This document shows, in pieces, positions 53,974 through 63,595 of a DNA stretch of 64,000 nt. The stretch comes from an uncultured Lachnospiraceae bacterium. GTDB taxonomy: Bacteria; Bacillota; Clostridia; Lachnospirales; Lachnospiraceae. The notes beneath the pieces are model-generated. The model saw only the letters and a list, made by a program, of their open reading frames with translations. It was not told the DNA's origin and searched no databases. Location: the NCBI GenBank assembly GCA_947567595.1, contig CANOMQ010000015.1, positions 23,459-87,458 on the forward strand, in the 5' to 3' direction. A program made the translations under genes and the position numbers. Positions within the stretch are counted from its first letter, which is position 1; each line of letters opens with the position of its first letter.

Positions 53974-56037
53974 TTATACATCAAATAATCCCCAAAGTTC
54001 CTTCATATGATAATACCATACCGGACGATATGCGTCATAATCGCCTACGACATAGAGCGCAAAGACCGATAAAATCAGGTACGCTATCGTAACGCAGCAA
54101 AGCAGTGCGATAACACGGTACCACATTGTTCCGGAAGCTTTGGCTATGGCAGCATTGCTTGCCGTATCGTATCCGTCAATCCATGTCAGGATAATGGTAA
54201 ACGCCGCAAGATAAAATAAAATGCTAAAATCCGCGAGATACCTTGTTAAAATCCCCGCCAACTGCACATCTGCGCAGACAATCACGAAAGCACCCGATAA
54301 GCTAAGGGCAGTGAATAAAAGCGCCTTCTTTTCCCTGATCCTTGCGCGGAGGTGGTAAATCAGGAAACAGGGCAATAAAATAACGTTTGTTATAAAAATG
54401 CCGCCAATACCGGGTTCGTGAATGGTTTTTCCCTGATACGCAGTTTGAAAGGACGTTGTACCGATAAAGGGAAACTCAATATTGACGGACGGGGGCTGAA
54501 ACAGGAATGACCATAGCCCCGAAAACATTCGGGCAAGGTGGAATTCCCGCTTGGTCATATCGTTTGTGGTCAGGTTGTATGCGGCACCAAAGTCAAAGGG
54601 CGAGCCAAAACGCGCAGCATTGTACCACATCAGAAAAGCAGCCACAATGATATAAGGAAGGCAGAATGACGCAAACAGTAAGATATTTCCAAAGACATTC
54701 TTCTTTTCCTTAAGCTCCCGAAGCCTTTCCCTGCACCGTTCCCCAAAAATCGGCAGTGCCAAAAGGCTTGCAATCACAAGCTGCGGACGACAGCCTGCAA
54801 CAAGCGCCATACAAAGGGAACCCGCAGGAACCAGCCATTGATTGCGGTTCGCTTGTCCCAAGGAATAACGAAGCCAAAAATAAAGCCCCCATACCGTAAA
54901 ATCCACCGCCGCCATAATTGCCATATTATAAATACAGACACGCTTTGCAAAAATGAGTGTTCCGGCTCCGAGCATCAATGTGACCTGAAACAGATAATAC
55001 AATTTCAACGGCAGCTTTGTACAGAATTTTTTTACCAAGGCATTTGTCAGTAAAAACGTGCCAATCATCAAACTAATTAAAAAAATCATATACGGAATTT
55101 CATGCGCCAAGTCGGTTCCTGTGAGGATATAATAAGGAAGATACATCAAAATAACGGGAGCAGCTCCGAAATAAACATAGATTTTTCCGTTATAATAAGC
55201 ATAGTCCCACTGATAGCCGCCAATGCCCAAAGCCCTCCGCTCTGATCTGTCATATGGATTTTCCGCCGACAAAAGCCGTTCGTCCACTTCGTCTTCCACA
55301 TAAACCGTACCATTTGCAAAGGCGTGCGTTAAGTCGGTGTATTCATCCAGTGTGGCAAGCCCCGAGCTGTCGTTTCCAATCAGGGTTAACGGGAAAATCA
55401 CGGCGATACACAACAGGAGAATTACCCCCGAGGTAAGATGCTGCTTTTTGGAACCTGATTGATAACATGTGTTATATGGCGCAAAAAAGAATGCACGGAT
55501 TATCAGGTATAAAAGGAACATGACAGCAATCCGCCAAAAGGAAACGAACATAGGCACGGGCTGGTTGCATATCACGTCCTGCACGGTAATGACAGTGCCC
55601 TTTTCATAAGGAAAGGTCAGCTTAAGCGCTTTCAGATTACCATAAGGATAAACGGCAATATAATTGCATTTGTCCAAAAGTGGGGAAATTACGCGGTTGT
55701 TCAAGCCATAGTATTCTCGGCTGCCTTCATCAGCCATATGAAGCTTGATGGTCAGCACATTGCGCTCTGCCTCCTTTGTCGTCCATACATTCAGGTAGAT
55801 GTTTCTGATATCCTGATTGATGTCTCGGATTTCCAAATAAGAGTCATCGCCAATGACATATTCGCTTCCGAACTCCAAAAGTGCGCCCGTCTCCGTATAA
55901 ATTTCATTGATAAGAATTGGCTGCAAGCCGTGTGTAGTCCAAAATGAATGATTCCAAACAAACAGTTCAAGGAATATGCAAAGAAGGACTGCGATAATGG
56001 TCTGCTTCCAAGGGATTGATTTTATTGTTTCAAGCAT
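53974..56037 (-). CDS. Polytopic membrane protein, probable GT-C glycosyltransferase
   Basis: 687 residues. After TM1 a long outside loop (about 30-165, beta-rich) precedes about ten membrane helices. The loop after TM2 carries LATLDEYTDLTHAFANGTVY with a DE pair, like the acidic motif in the first loops of GT-C lipid-sugar transferases. Tyr/Trp-rich loops follow (GIGGYQWDYAYYNGKIYVYF). It probably transfers a sugar from a polyprenyl carrier to an envelope acceptor. Start ATG 56037; promoter at 56067-56095. It is a single gene between mutS2 and a divergent HtrA-like gene. Substrate unknown. Confidence 0.7.
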   Translation of the reverse strand: MLETIKSIPWKQTIIAVLLCIFLELFVWNHSFWTTHGLQPILINEIYTETGALLEFGSEYVIGDDSYLEIRDINQDIRNIYLNVWTTKEAERNVLTIKLHMADEGSREYYGLNNRVISPLLDKCNYIAVYPYGNLKALKLTFPYEKGTVITVQDVICNQPVPMFVSFWRIAVMFLLYLIIRAFFFAPYNTCYQSGSKKQHLTSGVILLLCIAVIFPLTLIGNDSSGLATLDEYTDLTHAFANGTVYVEDEVDERLLSAENPYDRSERRALGIGGYQWDYAYYNGKIYVYFGAAPVILMYLPYYILTGTDLAHEIPYMIFLISLMIGTFLLTNALVKKFCTKLPLKLYYLFQVTLMLGAGTLIFAKRVCIYNMAIMAAVDFTVWGLYFWLRYSLGQANRNQWLVPAGSLCMALVAGCRPQLVIASLLALPIFGERCRERLRELKEKKNVFGNILLFASFCLPYIIVAAFLMWYNAARFGSPFDFGAAYNLTTNDMTKREFHLARMFSGLWSFLFQPPSVNIEFPFIGTTSFQTAYQGKTIHEPGIGGIFITNVILLPCFLIYHLRARIREKKALLFTALSLSGAFVIVCADVQLAGILTRYLADFSILFYLAAFTIILTWIDGYDTASNAAIAKASGTMWYRVIALLCCVTIAYLILSVFALYVVGDYDAYRPVWYYHMKELWGLFDV

Positions 56038-56066
56038 TGCTTTGTCTCTTTCTCTTTTTTGTAAAA

Positions 56067-56095
56067 ATTATAACGGATATTGCGCCGAAGTGCAA
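56067..56095 (-). promoter_or_regulatory. Promoter of the GT-C gene
   Basis: Minus-strand TTGCAC (56090-56095), 17 bp, TATAAT (56067-56072), 30 bp before the start codon. Confidence 0.75.
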
Positions 56096-56126
56096 CTAAC
56101 GAAATGCAATGAACCAAACGAAACCA

Positions 56127-56155
56127 TTGACCATGAAACCGCTATCGGATATACT
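56127..56155 (+). promoter_or_regulatory. Promoter of the HtrA-like gene
   Basis: TTGACC (56127-56132), 17 bp, TATACT (56150-56155), 31 bp before the start. The -35 elements of the two divergent promoters lie about 31 bp apart. Confidence 0.75.
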
Positions 56156-56185
56156 AAAAGGTAGCGAAAAGAGGAGAATGAACAA

Positions 56186-57619
56186 ATGGCAGAGCATGAA
56201 AACAAAGAGAACCTGAAAGAACACGAGGCAGCAAGTGATTTTGACTTTTTGCAGGAGCGGATAAAGGAGCGCCCTATTAATAAGAAGAAACTCCTGCGAA
56301 AGACTATTATAACGGCATCAATGGCAGTACTGTTCGGACTGCTTGCGTGCCTGTCGTTTTTGCTGTTGGAGCCGGTACTCAATAACTGGCTGTATCCTGA
56401 GGAAGCGCCTGAAATTGTGACATTTCCGCAGGAACAAGAAGAAATGCTTCCCGAGGATATGCTTACGGAGGGAGGCTCGACACAGCCGTCGCAGCCTGTT
56501 TCGGAGAGCGGGACAGCGCAGACCACGCAGCCGCAAACGCAGGAGAATCCGTCCACACAGCCGCAAACGCAGTCCGGTGCGGTTGATGAAACGGATACCG
56601 CAGCCACAGAGTCGCCGGATTTGGACACAGAGGAGGAGGAACCTGCGTTAAAACCATATATGACACAGTATGAGGAGCTATACAATGCCTATCGTGACAT
56701 TTCCTCAAGCATGGTGACAGTTACTGCGGTGTTTTCTGACGTGGACTGGTTTAACAATACCTATCAGAACGAGGGAACGACAGCCGGCGTGATTATCGCA
56801 AATAACAACAGGGAACTGCTGATTTTGTCGAAAAAATCACCGTTAGACATGGCGGAGAATTTGCGGGTGGCTTTTTGCAACGGGGTAAACGCAGACGCAC
56901 AGATTAAAAAGTATGACAAAAACACGGATTTGGCAGTTCTTGCGGTAGACTTGAAATATGTAGGCAGTTCGACGCTGGATAATGTGACGGTGGCGGTGCT
57001 TGGGAGCTCGGTATCTGCAGGGATTATCGGCACACCCGTCATTGCTGTCGGAAATCTTTTCGGGTATAACGATAACGTATGTTATGGAATAGTCACGTCA
57101 AAGGGGAACCATGTGGCTCTTGCCGATAACGGATATAAGCTGATTACGACGGATATTTACGCAAGCGAAAATCCGAGCGGGATTCTTGTAAACCTTTCGG
57201 GTGAAGTAATCGGAATGATTGACAACAGCTATAACAATTCCGATACAAGTAACCTGCTTTCCGCGTTGGGAATAACGGAGCTTAAGGGAATGATTACAAA
57301 GCTTTCCAACGGGGAGGACATTCCATACTTGGGGATTTACACACAGGATATCACGTCACAGGCAAGACTGGAAATGGGTCTGCCGCAAGGAGCATATATT
57401 TTTGATATTGACATGGATTCGCCTGCCATGATGAACGGGATACAAAAGGGTGACATCATTGTGCAGGTGGGAACGCATGAGATACGGAGTGCGGCAGATT
57501 ATATGAATGCACTGCGCGATGCCTTGATTGACAGGAACTTAAAGGTCGTTGTGCAGAGGGCAAGCGTGGACGCTTTTGAGGAAATGACTTTTACAGTACA
57601 GCCCATTCAAAGGGACTGA
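56186..57619 (+). CDS. Membrane HtrA-like pseudoprotease with PDZ domain
   Basis: 477 residues. A cytoplasmic N-terminus, one membrane helix (about 40-62), a Gln/Pro/Thr-rich linker (about 70-155, PQTQENPSTQPQTQ), a trypsin-like fold (about 160-360) and a PDZ domain (about 375-470, SPAMMNGIQKGDIIVQVG) follow the DegP/HtrA plan. The catalytic residues do not: where HtrA has TNNHV, this has ELLILSKKSPLD without His, and GNSGGPL is replaced by ENPSGILVNLSGEVIGM. The Asp strand (NTDLAVLAVDL) is kept. It is probably an inactive, substrate-binding relative. A YhaM-like gene follows within 40 bp and may be co-transcribed. Confidence 0.8.
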   Translation: MAEHENKENLKEHEAASDFDFLQERIKERPINKKKLLRKTIITASMAVLFGLLACLSFLLLEPVLNNWLYPEEAPEIVTFPQEQEEMLPEDMLTEGGSTQPSQPVSESGTAQTTQPQTQENPSTQPQTQSGAVDETDTAATESPDLDTEEEEPALKPYMTQYEELYNAYRDISSSMVTVTAVFSDVDWFNNTYQNEGTTAGVIIANNNRELLILSKKSPLDMAENLRVAFCNGVNADAQIKKYDKNTDLAVLAVDLKYVGSSTLDNVTVAVLGSSVSAGIIGTPVIAVGNLFGYNDNVCYGIVTSKGNHVALADNGYKLITTDIYASENPSGILVNLSGEVIGMIDNSYNNSDTSNLLSALGITELKGMITKLSNGEDIPYLGIYTQDITSQARLEMGLPQGAYIFDIDMDSPAMMNGIQKGDIIVQVGTHEIRSAADYMNALRDALIDRNLKVVVQRASVDAFEEMTFTVQPIQRD

Positions 57620-57655
57620 GGCTGTTTGAAACAGGAAAGGAGCTTGGCTTATCAA

Positions 57656-58600
57656 ATGAAGTATATTAAGGATTATAAGGACGGGGACAGGGTTTTTGAC
57701 ATTTATTTTTGCAAATTCAAAAGCTCTGCGGTGACGAAGAACGGAAAAAGCTATGACAATGTGATTTTACAGGACAAAACAGGGACACTTGACGCCAAAA
57801 TATGGGACCCGAACAATGCGGGCATTGCCGATTTTGACGCGATGGATTATATTGAAGTTTATGGCGAGGTCACAAGCTTCAACGGTGCATTGCAGGTGAA
57901 CGTGAAGCGTGTGCGCAGGTGCGGGCCGGGCGAGTATGATGAGAAGGAATACATGCCTGTCAGCAAAAAAAACATTGATGAAATGTTTGCGGAGCTTTTG
58001 AAAATCATCGACAGTATTGAAAATACATACCTGAAAACGCTGCTGCGAAGCTTTTTTGTCGAGGATAGCGCCTTTGCGGAGCGTTTTAAAAAGGCGTCCG
58101 CCGCAAAAACCGTTCATCATGGATTTATCGGAGGACTTTTGGAGCACACGCTTGGCGTGACAAAGCTGTGCGATTACTATTGTACGGCGTATCCGGTGCT
58201 TAAGCGGGATTTGCTGCTTTCTGCCGCGATGTTCCATGACATCGGGAAGGTCAGGGAAATCAGTGCGTTTCCTGCCAACGATTATACGGAAGAGGGGCAG
58301 TTTTTGGGGCATATTGTAATGGGCTCTGAAATGATTGGGGAAAAAATCAGGGGAATTGCAGGGTTCCCGCCTTTGCTGGAAATGGAGCTAAAGCACTGCA
58401 TTTTGTCGCATCATGGCGAATATGAGTTCGGCTCACCCAAAAAGCCTGCCATCATCGAAGCCGTGGCACTGACATACGCAGACAACACGGACGCAAAAAT
58501 GGAAACCTTTACAGAGCTGCTCTCCTCGACACAGGAGACAGGGTGGCTTGGCTTTAACAGGCTGTTTGACTCTAATCTTAGAAACAGCAGCATGGAATAA
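57656..58600 (+). CDS. yhaM: 3'-5' exoribonuclease of the YhaM type
   Basis: About 314 residues. An N-terminal OB-fold (about 1-100; DNVILQDKTGTLDAKIWDPN) precedes an HD hydrolase domain (about 140-300; HHGFIGGLLEHTLGVTKLCD, MFHDIGKV). YhaM trims RNA from the 3' end in Gram-positive bacteria. The start is uncertain: ATG 57656 lies 13 nt after GGAG; TTG 57626 also opens the frame. Length fits YhaM (about 314). It sits between an HtrA-like protein and an RNA methyltransferase, likely in one transcript. Confidence 0.85.
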   Translation: MKYIKDYKDGDRVFDIYFCKFKSSAVTKNGKSYDNVILQDKTGTLDAKIWDPNNAGIADFDAMDYIEVYGEVTSFNGALQVNVKRVRRCGPGEYDEKEYMPVSKKNIDEMFAELLKIIDSIENTYLKTLLRSFFVEDSAFAERFKKASAAKTVHHGFIGGLLEHTLGVTKLCDYYCTAYPVLKRDLLLSAAMFHDIGKVREISAFPANDYTEEGQFLGHIVMGSEMIGEKIRGIAGFPPLLEMELKHCILSHHGEYEFGSPKKPAIIEAVALTYADNTDAKMETFTELLSSTQETGWLGFNRLFDSNLRNSSME

Positions 58601-58636
58601 GTTTTTTGGCGGAGCATTGGCTAATGGGAGGTTTCA

Positions 58637-60028
58637 GTGGAGTACAAAAAGAATGATGTCATAACGTTAACAATTGAAGATATGGGAACAGACGGAGAGG
58701 GAATTGGCAAAATAGAGGGTTTTACCTTTTTTGTCAAAGATGCAGTAATTGGCGACCAAGTCGAAGCCAAGGTGATGAAGGTGAAAAAGGGATACGCATA
58801 CGCAAGGCTGACGCGCATCATCACCCCGTCAGCAGACCGGACAGAGCCTGTGTGCCAATATAACAAGCAATGCGGCGGGTGTCAGATACAGGCACTGGAT
58901 TATAAAAAACAACTGTTATTTAAAACAAACAAGGTGAAGAACAATTTGCAGCGCATCGGCGGATTTTCGGCGTCCCTGCTTGAGAACATTATGGAGCCGA
59001 TTCTCGGAATGGATTTGGCAGGACAGACGCCCTACCATTACCGCAATAAGGCGCAGTTTCCTATTGGTACTGACAAAAACGGGGAGATTGTTACAGGCTT
59101 TTACGCAGGAAGGACACATACCATTATTCCCAATACGGATTGTGCGCTCGGCGTGGAAGAAAACCGGATAATCCTTGATGCGTTCCTTCAATATATGAGG
59201 GAAAACAAGGTCACTGCCTATGACGAAGCGACAGGCAAGGGACTTGTGAGACACGTTCTGATACGCAAGGGCTTTGCCACGGGGGAGCTGATGCTGTGCA
59301 TTATCATTAACGGCGATACGCTTCCGCACCAAAACAAGCTGATAGCTGTCATGTCAGCGATTGAGGGCATGACGAGCATTTCTGTCAATGTGAATAAGGA
59401 ACAGACTAACGTCATTATGGGAAAAGAATGCCGTGTGCTTTGGGGCAGCGAAACGATAAGCGATGTTATTGGGGATATCCGCTTTTCCATTTCCCCGCTG
59501 TCGTTTTATCAGGTAAATCCCATACAGACGCAGCGGCTTTACGGACTGGCGCTGGAATATGCGGGATTGACAGGGAATGAGATTGTTTTTGATTTGTATT
59601 GCGGTATTGGGACGATTAGCCTGTTTATGGCAAAAAAGGCGAAAAAGGTTTACGGGATTGAGGTTGTGGAGCAGGCGGTGCGGGACGCGCGGGAGAATGC
59701 GGAGGATAATTGCATTGACAATGTGGAATTTCATGTAGGCAAGGCGGAGGAGGTGCTTCCGAGGCTTTATGCGGAACAGGGGATTTACGCGGACGTTATT
59801 TGCGTCGACCCGCCCCGGAAGGGCTGCGATGCACAGTGCCTTGCCACGATGGTGAAAATGGCGCCGCAACGGATTGTGTATGTGAGCTGCGACAGCGCGA
59901 CGCTGGCGCGGGATTTGAAGTATTTGTGCGCGAATGGGTATGAGCTGCGGCGAGTTTGCTCGGTGGATATGTTTCCGCAGACGGGGCATGTGGAGTGTGT
60001 CGTGTTGATGTCACGGATAGAGGAATAG
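58637..60028 (+). CDS. rlmD: 23S rRNA (uracil-5-)-methyltransferase, RlmD/RumA type
   Basis: 463 residues. A TRAM domain (about 1-60; DGEGIGKIEGFTFFVKDAVI) is followed by Cys residues of a 4Fe-4S cluster (CQYNKQCGGCQIQ and the Cys in TDCALG) and the SAM fold with VFDLYCGIGTISLF. DPPRKGC and the nucleophile in VYVSCDSATLARDL follow, then VDMFPQTGHVECVVLM. It methylates C5 of a uridine in 23S rRNA (or tRNA; TrmA is closely related). Start GTG 58637 after GGGAGG. The terminator follows at 60061. Confidence 0.88.
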   Translation: MEYKKNDVITLTIEDMGTDGEGIGKIEGFTFFVKDAVIGDQVEAKVMKVKKGYAYARLTRIITPSADRTEPVCQYNKQCGGCQIQALDYKKQLLFKTNKVKNNLQRIGGFSASLLENIMEPILGMDLAGQTPYHYRNKAQFPIGTDKNGEIVTGFYAGRTHTIIPNTDCALGVEENRIILDAFLQYMRENKVTAYDEATGKGLVRHVLIRKGFATGELMLCIIINGDTLPHQNKLIAVMSAIEGMTSISVNVNKEQTNVIMGKECRVLWGSETISDVIGDIRFSISPLSFYQVNPIQTQRLYGLALEYAGLTGNEIVFDLYCGIGTISLFMAKKAKKVYGIEVVEQAVRDARENAEDNCIDNVEFHVGKAEEVLPRLYAEQGIYADVICVDPPRKGCDAQCLATMVKMAPQRIVYVSCDSATLARDLKYLCANGYELRRVCSVDMFPQTGHVECVVLMSRIEE

Positions 60029-60060
60029 AATAGCGGAAAAGTGTAGAAAACAGGGGATTT

Positions 60061-60108
60061 CCGGGAGTTGGGACAGTTTGGAAAAATTGTTCCAGCTCTC
60101 GGATTTTT
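60061..60108 (+). terminator. Terminator of rlmD
   Basis: A 15-bp stem (60061-60075 with 60088-60102) with three G-U pairs and a T6 tail. The rest of the 335-bp gap before tetR is AT-rich and carries only the tetR promoter. Confidence 0.8.
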
Positions 60109-60306
60109 TGTCTGTTGTACTGTGCGGAAACATATCCATTGCTTTTTGGGAGGGATAGTTGAGTTGACAGGATAGATATGGGGTATGTTGTGGAGATAGG
60201 ATTGTTAAGGGTAGGTTGAGTGGATAAGATATATTAAGAAAAAATACAGGCAGGGATTCATCCGGCAGGAATGGAGAAAAATATAAAATAAAAATGAGGG
60301 TATATC

Positions 60307-60335
60307 TTGACAAAAAGATAAACACGAGTTATAAT
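60307..60335 (+). promoter_or_regulatory. Consensus promoter of tetR
   Basis: Perfect TTGACA (60307-60312), 17 bp, perfect TATAAT (60330-60335). The operator palindrome begins at its last base. Confidence 0.9.
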
Positions 60336-60350
60336 TGAACAAAAGTTCAA
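60335..60350 (+). promoter_or_regulatory. Operator-like palindrome at tetR
   Basis: TTGAACAAAAGTTCAA is a perfect inverted repeat covering the -10 edge and start of transcription, placed to let the TetR-type protein repress its own gene. Confidence 0.7.
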
Positions 60351-60364
60351 GATTGGAGAGGGAC

Positions 60365-60922
60365 ATGGCTCAGGTATTAAAAGATGAAATACGGGAAAAT
60401 ATTTTGAAGGCAGCGTTGCAGGAGTTCTATGAAAAGGGATACAGACCAGCAGCTATGCGTGAAATCGCAGGCAGGGCTAAGATACCAACAGGGCTGATCT
60501 ATTCTTATTATAAAAACAAAGAATCTCTTTTTGATGCTGTCCTCCGTCCGGTTCTGTATGATTGGGAGAGAGTGCTCACTGCCAGGGATGACGGGCATTC
60601 AGAGGTGATTTATGGATTAAGCAGGGCAGAAACAGAATGTCTGCTGAATTTATTCGAGCACAGGCAGGAATGCATTATCTTATTTGATAAAAGCAGCGGC
60701 ACAAAATATGAAACAGAAAAGGACCGGTTTATTGCGGCAATAGAAGAGCATCTGAATAAACATAAAAAGGATACAGATGGGGATGAAATATTCATCCATA
60801 TTATTGCCAATAATTTTGTGGATGGGCTAATGCAGGTTATGTACCATTATAAGGGAAAGGAATGGGCTATGATGATATTGCATAAATTATCAGAAATGTA
60901 TTTGTCGGGAATTGGTTTATAG
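60365..60922 (+). CDS. TetR-family repressor
   Basis: 185 residues from ATG 60365 (GGAGAGGGAC upstream). The N-terminal helix-turn-helix reads ILKAALQEFYEKGYRPAAMR and EIAGRAKIPTGLIYSYYKNK. The ligand domain is all helical. It is followed by a palindrome and a cation exporter gene, and probably represses both its own gene and the exporters. Ligand unknown. Codon and base use here (AT-rich) differ from the core genes upstream. Confidence 0.88.
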   Translation: MAQVLKDEIRENILKAALQEFYEKGYRPAAMREIAGRAKIPTGLIYSYYKNKESLFDAVLRPVLYDWERVLTARDDGHSEVIYGLSRAETECLLNLFEHRQECIILFDKSSGTKYETEKDRFIAAIEEHLNKHKKDTDGDEIFIHIIANNFVDGLMQVMYHYKGKEWAMMILHKLSEMYLSGIGL

Positions 60923-60940
60923 GAGCCAGTTCCTTTTTTT

Positions 60941-60968
60941 ACCGAACAATATTGAATTATTGTTCGGT
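60941..60968. promoter_or_regulatory. Palindrome between tetR and the cation exporter
   Basis: ACCGAACAAT pairs with ATTGTTCGGT around 8 nt. It shares the GAAC..GTTC core with the tetR operator, so it may be a second operator; as a stem it could also end the tetR transcript. Confidence 0.5.
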
Positions 60969-60987
60969 TTTGAAAGGAGAAGTTAAA

Positions 60988-62169
60988 ATGATGACTTTAT
61001 TTGTGAAATGGTTTGTCAAAAACAGGGATGAGGTTTCTAACCCAAATGTAAAAAAAGCGTATGCTGCCCTGTCAAGTGTTGTTGGCATCCTGTTAAATTT
61101 ATTTTTGTGTGTAGCCAAGATAACCATCGGACTTTTTAGTAATTCTGTTGCCATATCAGCAGATGGTTTTAACAACCTGTCGGATGCAGGGACTTCACTT
61201 GTTTCGTTTTTGGGATTTAAGATTGCAAAATATGGTGGTGGAAATACACATCTTTTTGGCCATGGCAGGATTGAATGGATTATGAGTATTTTTACATCTA
61301 TTGCAGTTATGCTTATGGGAATAAAGCTGGCGGAGGATTCTGCCGCATCTATAGCCAGTCCGGACAGTCTGGTATTTAGTGTGCCAACTTTGGTGGTACT
61401 GTTGGTTTCTATTTTGGTAAAGGTTTATATGTATTGTTACAATAAGCGGTTTTCTAAAATAACTGGTTCAGAAACATTAAAGGCAACCGCGGCAGACTGT
61501 TTGAGTGATTCGTTATCAACGGCAGCCGTTTTTGTATCAACGACAGTTTCGTATATAACACGCCTGGAAATAGATGGTTATTGTGGTGTGCTGGTATCCG
61601 TTTTCATTATTTTTGCAGGCGTAAAAAGCTTATGGGAAGTATTAGGGCGGATTATGGGGCAGTCAGCAGACCAGGAGATGGCAGACGCTATTTTGCAGAT
61701 GGTCGGATCATATCCAGAAATCATTGCTGTCCATGATTTGATGCTTCATGATTATGGATTTGGGTATTTTGTGGTATCCATGCATACAGAAGGATATCGG
61801 AAAAACAGCCGGCAGCTTTACACCGCAGCAAACCAGATAGCTTATGACTTAAAACAAAAATTTCATTGTGACAGTTTTATACAGGTTGATTATGTACTGG
61901 AGGATAAGACATTGAAGGACAGTCTTATGAAACGAATATATACTGTCCTCAATCAATATAGTGACAAGATTGAAATAAATAATTTCAGGCTGATTGAAAG
62001 TAATCCTTATATCAATGTTGCATTTGACATGGTCTATCCTGCTAAACTACAAAAAAGTGAGGAGGATATCTGTAATGACATTAAAAAAGAAATTGAATCA
62101 GAAAATTCAAAATGCCGTACTGTTATCAAAGGTATTATACGGCGTGAGCGTTTTCGCTTACACCGATAA
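60988..62169 (+). CDS. Cation diffusion facilitator
   Basis: About 393 residues from ATG 60988 (AAAGGAGA upstream). Six membrane helices lie in the first 220 residues, with SADGFNNLSDAGTSLVSFLG (TM2 metal site; the family usually has HxxxD with DDxHxxxD-like sites) and FGHGRIEWIMS in the loop. A cytoplasmic domain (about 225-320) and an extra C-terminal 70-residue segment follow. CDF proteins export zinc, manganese or iron by proton exchange. A position in a TetR/MATE/MntR group favours metal export under control of these regulators. The metal is not determined. Confidence 0.85.
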   Translation: MMTLFVKWFVKNRDEVSNPNVKKAYAALSSVVGILLNLFLCVAKITIGLFSNSVAISADGFNNLSDAGTSLVSFLGFKIAKYGGGNTHLFGHGRIEWIMSIFTSIAVMLMGIKLAEDSAASIASPDSLVFSVPTLVVLLVSILVKVYMYCYNKRFSKITGSETLKATAADCLSDSLSTAAVFVSTTVSYITRLEIDGYCGVLVSVFIIFAGVKSLWEVLGRIMGQSADQEMADAILQMVGSYPEIIAVHDLMLHDYGFGYFVVSMHTEGYRKNSRQLYTAANQIAYDLKQKFHCDSFIQVDYVLEDKTLKDSLMKRIYTVLNQYSDKIEINNFRLIESNPYINVAFDMVYPAKLQKSEEDICNDIKKEIESENSKCRTVIKGIIRRERFRLHR

Positions 62170-62232
62170 TAAAGCATATTCGCAAAGCGGACATGCGTAT
62201 ACAATTATATTAAGTTTAAGGAGGACATTGAA

Positions 62233-63594
62233 ATGGCAGAAAAGTCAAATCGTATCTATTTACTGGAAGAAGCAGGTGTTGCTTCTGCATTACTTAAGTT
62301 AGGGATACCGACAATGGTCGGTATGTTGATTTCAGCCTTGTATAATGCGATTGATGCGTATTTTGTAGGCGGTCTTGGCATGAGCCAGATGGGAGCCGTA
62401 TCCGTTGTATTCCCGATTGTGCAGATCATTATAGGCCTGGGGATGATGTTTGGGGCAGGAGCATCCTCTTACATATCAAGGCTGTTGGGGAAGGGAGATA
62501 ACGAACAAGCAGACAAAACAGCTTCTACCTCACTTTTTTCTGGGCTTCTGGTTGGGGCAATTATCATTATAGGCATTATGGTTTTTCTTGACCCGGTACT
62601 TACGGCATTAGGTTCAACGGAAACAATTTTGCCTTATGCAAGAGCCTATGCAAAAATCTATGTAACTGGTTCAATCATCAATGTTTTTACTGTCATGATG
62701 AATAACCTGCTTACGGCTCAGGGAGCTACGAAGTTCACAATGATAGCCATGCTTACAGGAAGTATCGCCAATGTGATTTTAGACCCTGTCATGATTTATG
62801 GCATGGATTTAGGTATTGAAGGGGCAGCTATTGCAACGGTTATCTCATTATGTATCAATATGGCACTTTACATTGGATATATCGCAAAAAAGAAAGGTGT
62901 TTTGAGATTTTCAGTTAGAAACATAGATCCGTCCAAGACAATTTATGCAGAAGTTCTGAAAATCGGCATTCCTGTATTGCTGTTTCAGATGCTTGCAAGT
63001 GTAGCTATGGGAAGCATCAATACTGCAGCAAAGCCTTATGGAGATTATGCAGTAGCAGCTATGGGAGCAGTTACCCGTATCATGACAGTTGTAACTTATG
63101 TAGTTTTCGGATTTTTGAAAGGGTTTCAGCCTTTTGCAGGATATAACTATGGAGCCAAAAAATATGAAAGATTAAAGAAATCTATTAGGCTTTGCATGAT
63201 ATGGTCGACAGTGTTTTGTATTGTTGCAGCTATTGTACTTTTCATATTTGCAGATCCAATTGTTTCCCTTTTTGGTACAGACACAGAAATGGTTGATATA
63301 GCGGCAAAGGCACTCAGACTTAATGCGGTGTTATTTATTACATTTGGTTTTCAAATGGTGTATGCGTCACTTTATTTAGCCATTGGTAAAAGCTTAGTGG
63401 GAAGTGTGCTTAGTTTGAGCAGACAGGGAATTTTCTTCTTTCCTTTAGTCTTGGTACTGCCTCATGTCATGGGTTTAACAGGGGTGGTATGGGTACAGCC
63501 TATGGCCGACCTTTTGACTACAATCCTTACCATAGTTTTTGCAGTAAGAATAAATCACACTTTATCTATAGAAATTGAAATGGGGGAAGATTGA
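62233..63594 (+). CDS. MATE-family efflux transporter
   Basis: 453 residues with twelve membrane helices. It opens MAEKSNRIYLLEEAGVASAL and contains PTMVGMLISALYNAIDAYFV and the second repeat half from about 235 (ILKIGIPVLLFQMLASVAMG). Members expel drugs or cationic compounds using sodium or proton gradients. The start has AAGGAGG. It lies 63 bp after the CDF gene and 1 bp before the regulator's TTG start, so it is part of this island's operon. Substrate unknown. Confidence 0.87.
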   Translation: MAEKSNRIYLLEEAGVASALLKLGIPTMVGMLISALYNAIDAYFVGGLGMSQMGAVSVVFPIVQIIIGLGMMFGAGASSYISRLLGKGDNEQADKTASTSLFSGLLVGAIIIIGIMVFLDPVLTALGSTETILPYARAYAKIYVTGSIINVFTVMMNNLLTAQGATKFTMIAMLTGSIANVILDPVMIYGMDLGIEGAAIATVISLCINMALYIGYIAKKKGVLRFSVRNIDPSKTIYAEVLKIGIPVLLFQMLASVAMGSINTAAKPYGDYAVAAMGAVTRIMTVVTYVVFGFLKGFQPFAGYNYGAKKYERLKKSIRLCMIWSTVFCIVAAIVLFIFADPIVSLFGTDTEMVDIAAKALRLNAVLFITFGFQMVYASLYLAIGKSLVGSVLSLSRQGIFFFPLVLVLPHVMGLTGVVWVQPMADLLTTILTIVFAVRINHTLSIEIEMGED

Positions 63595-63595
63595 T

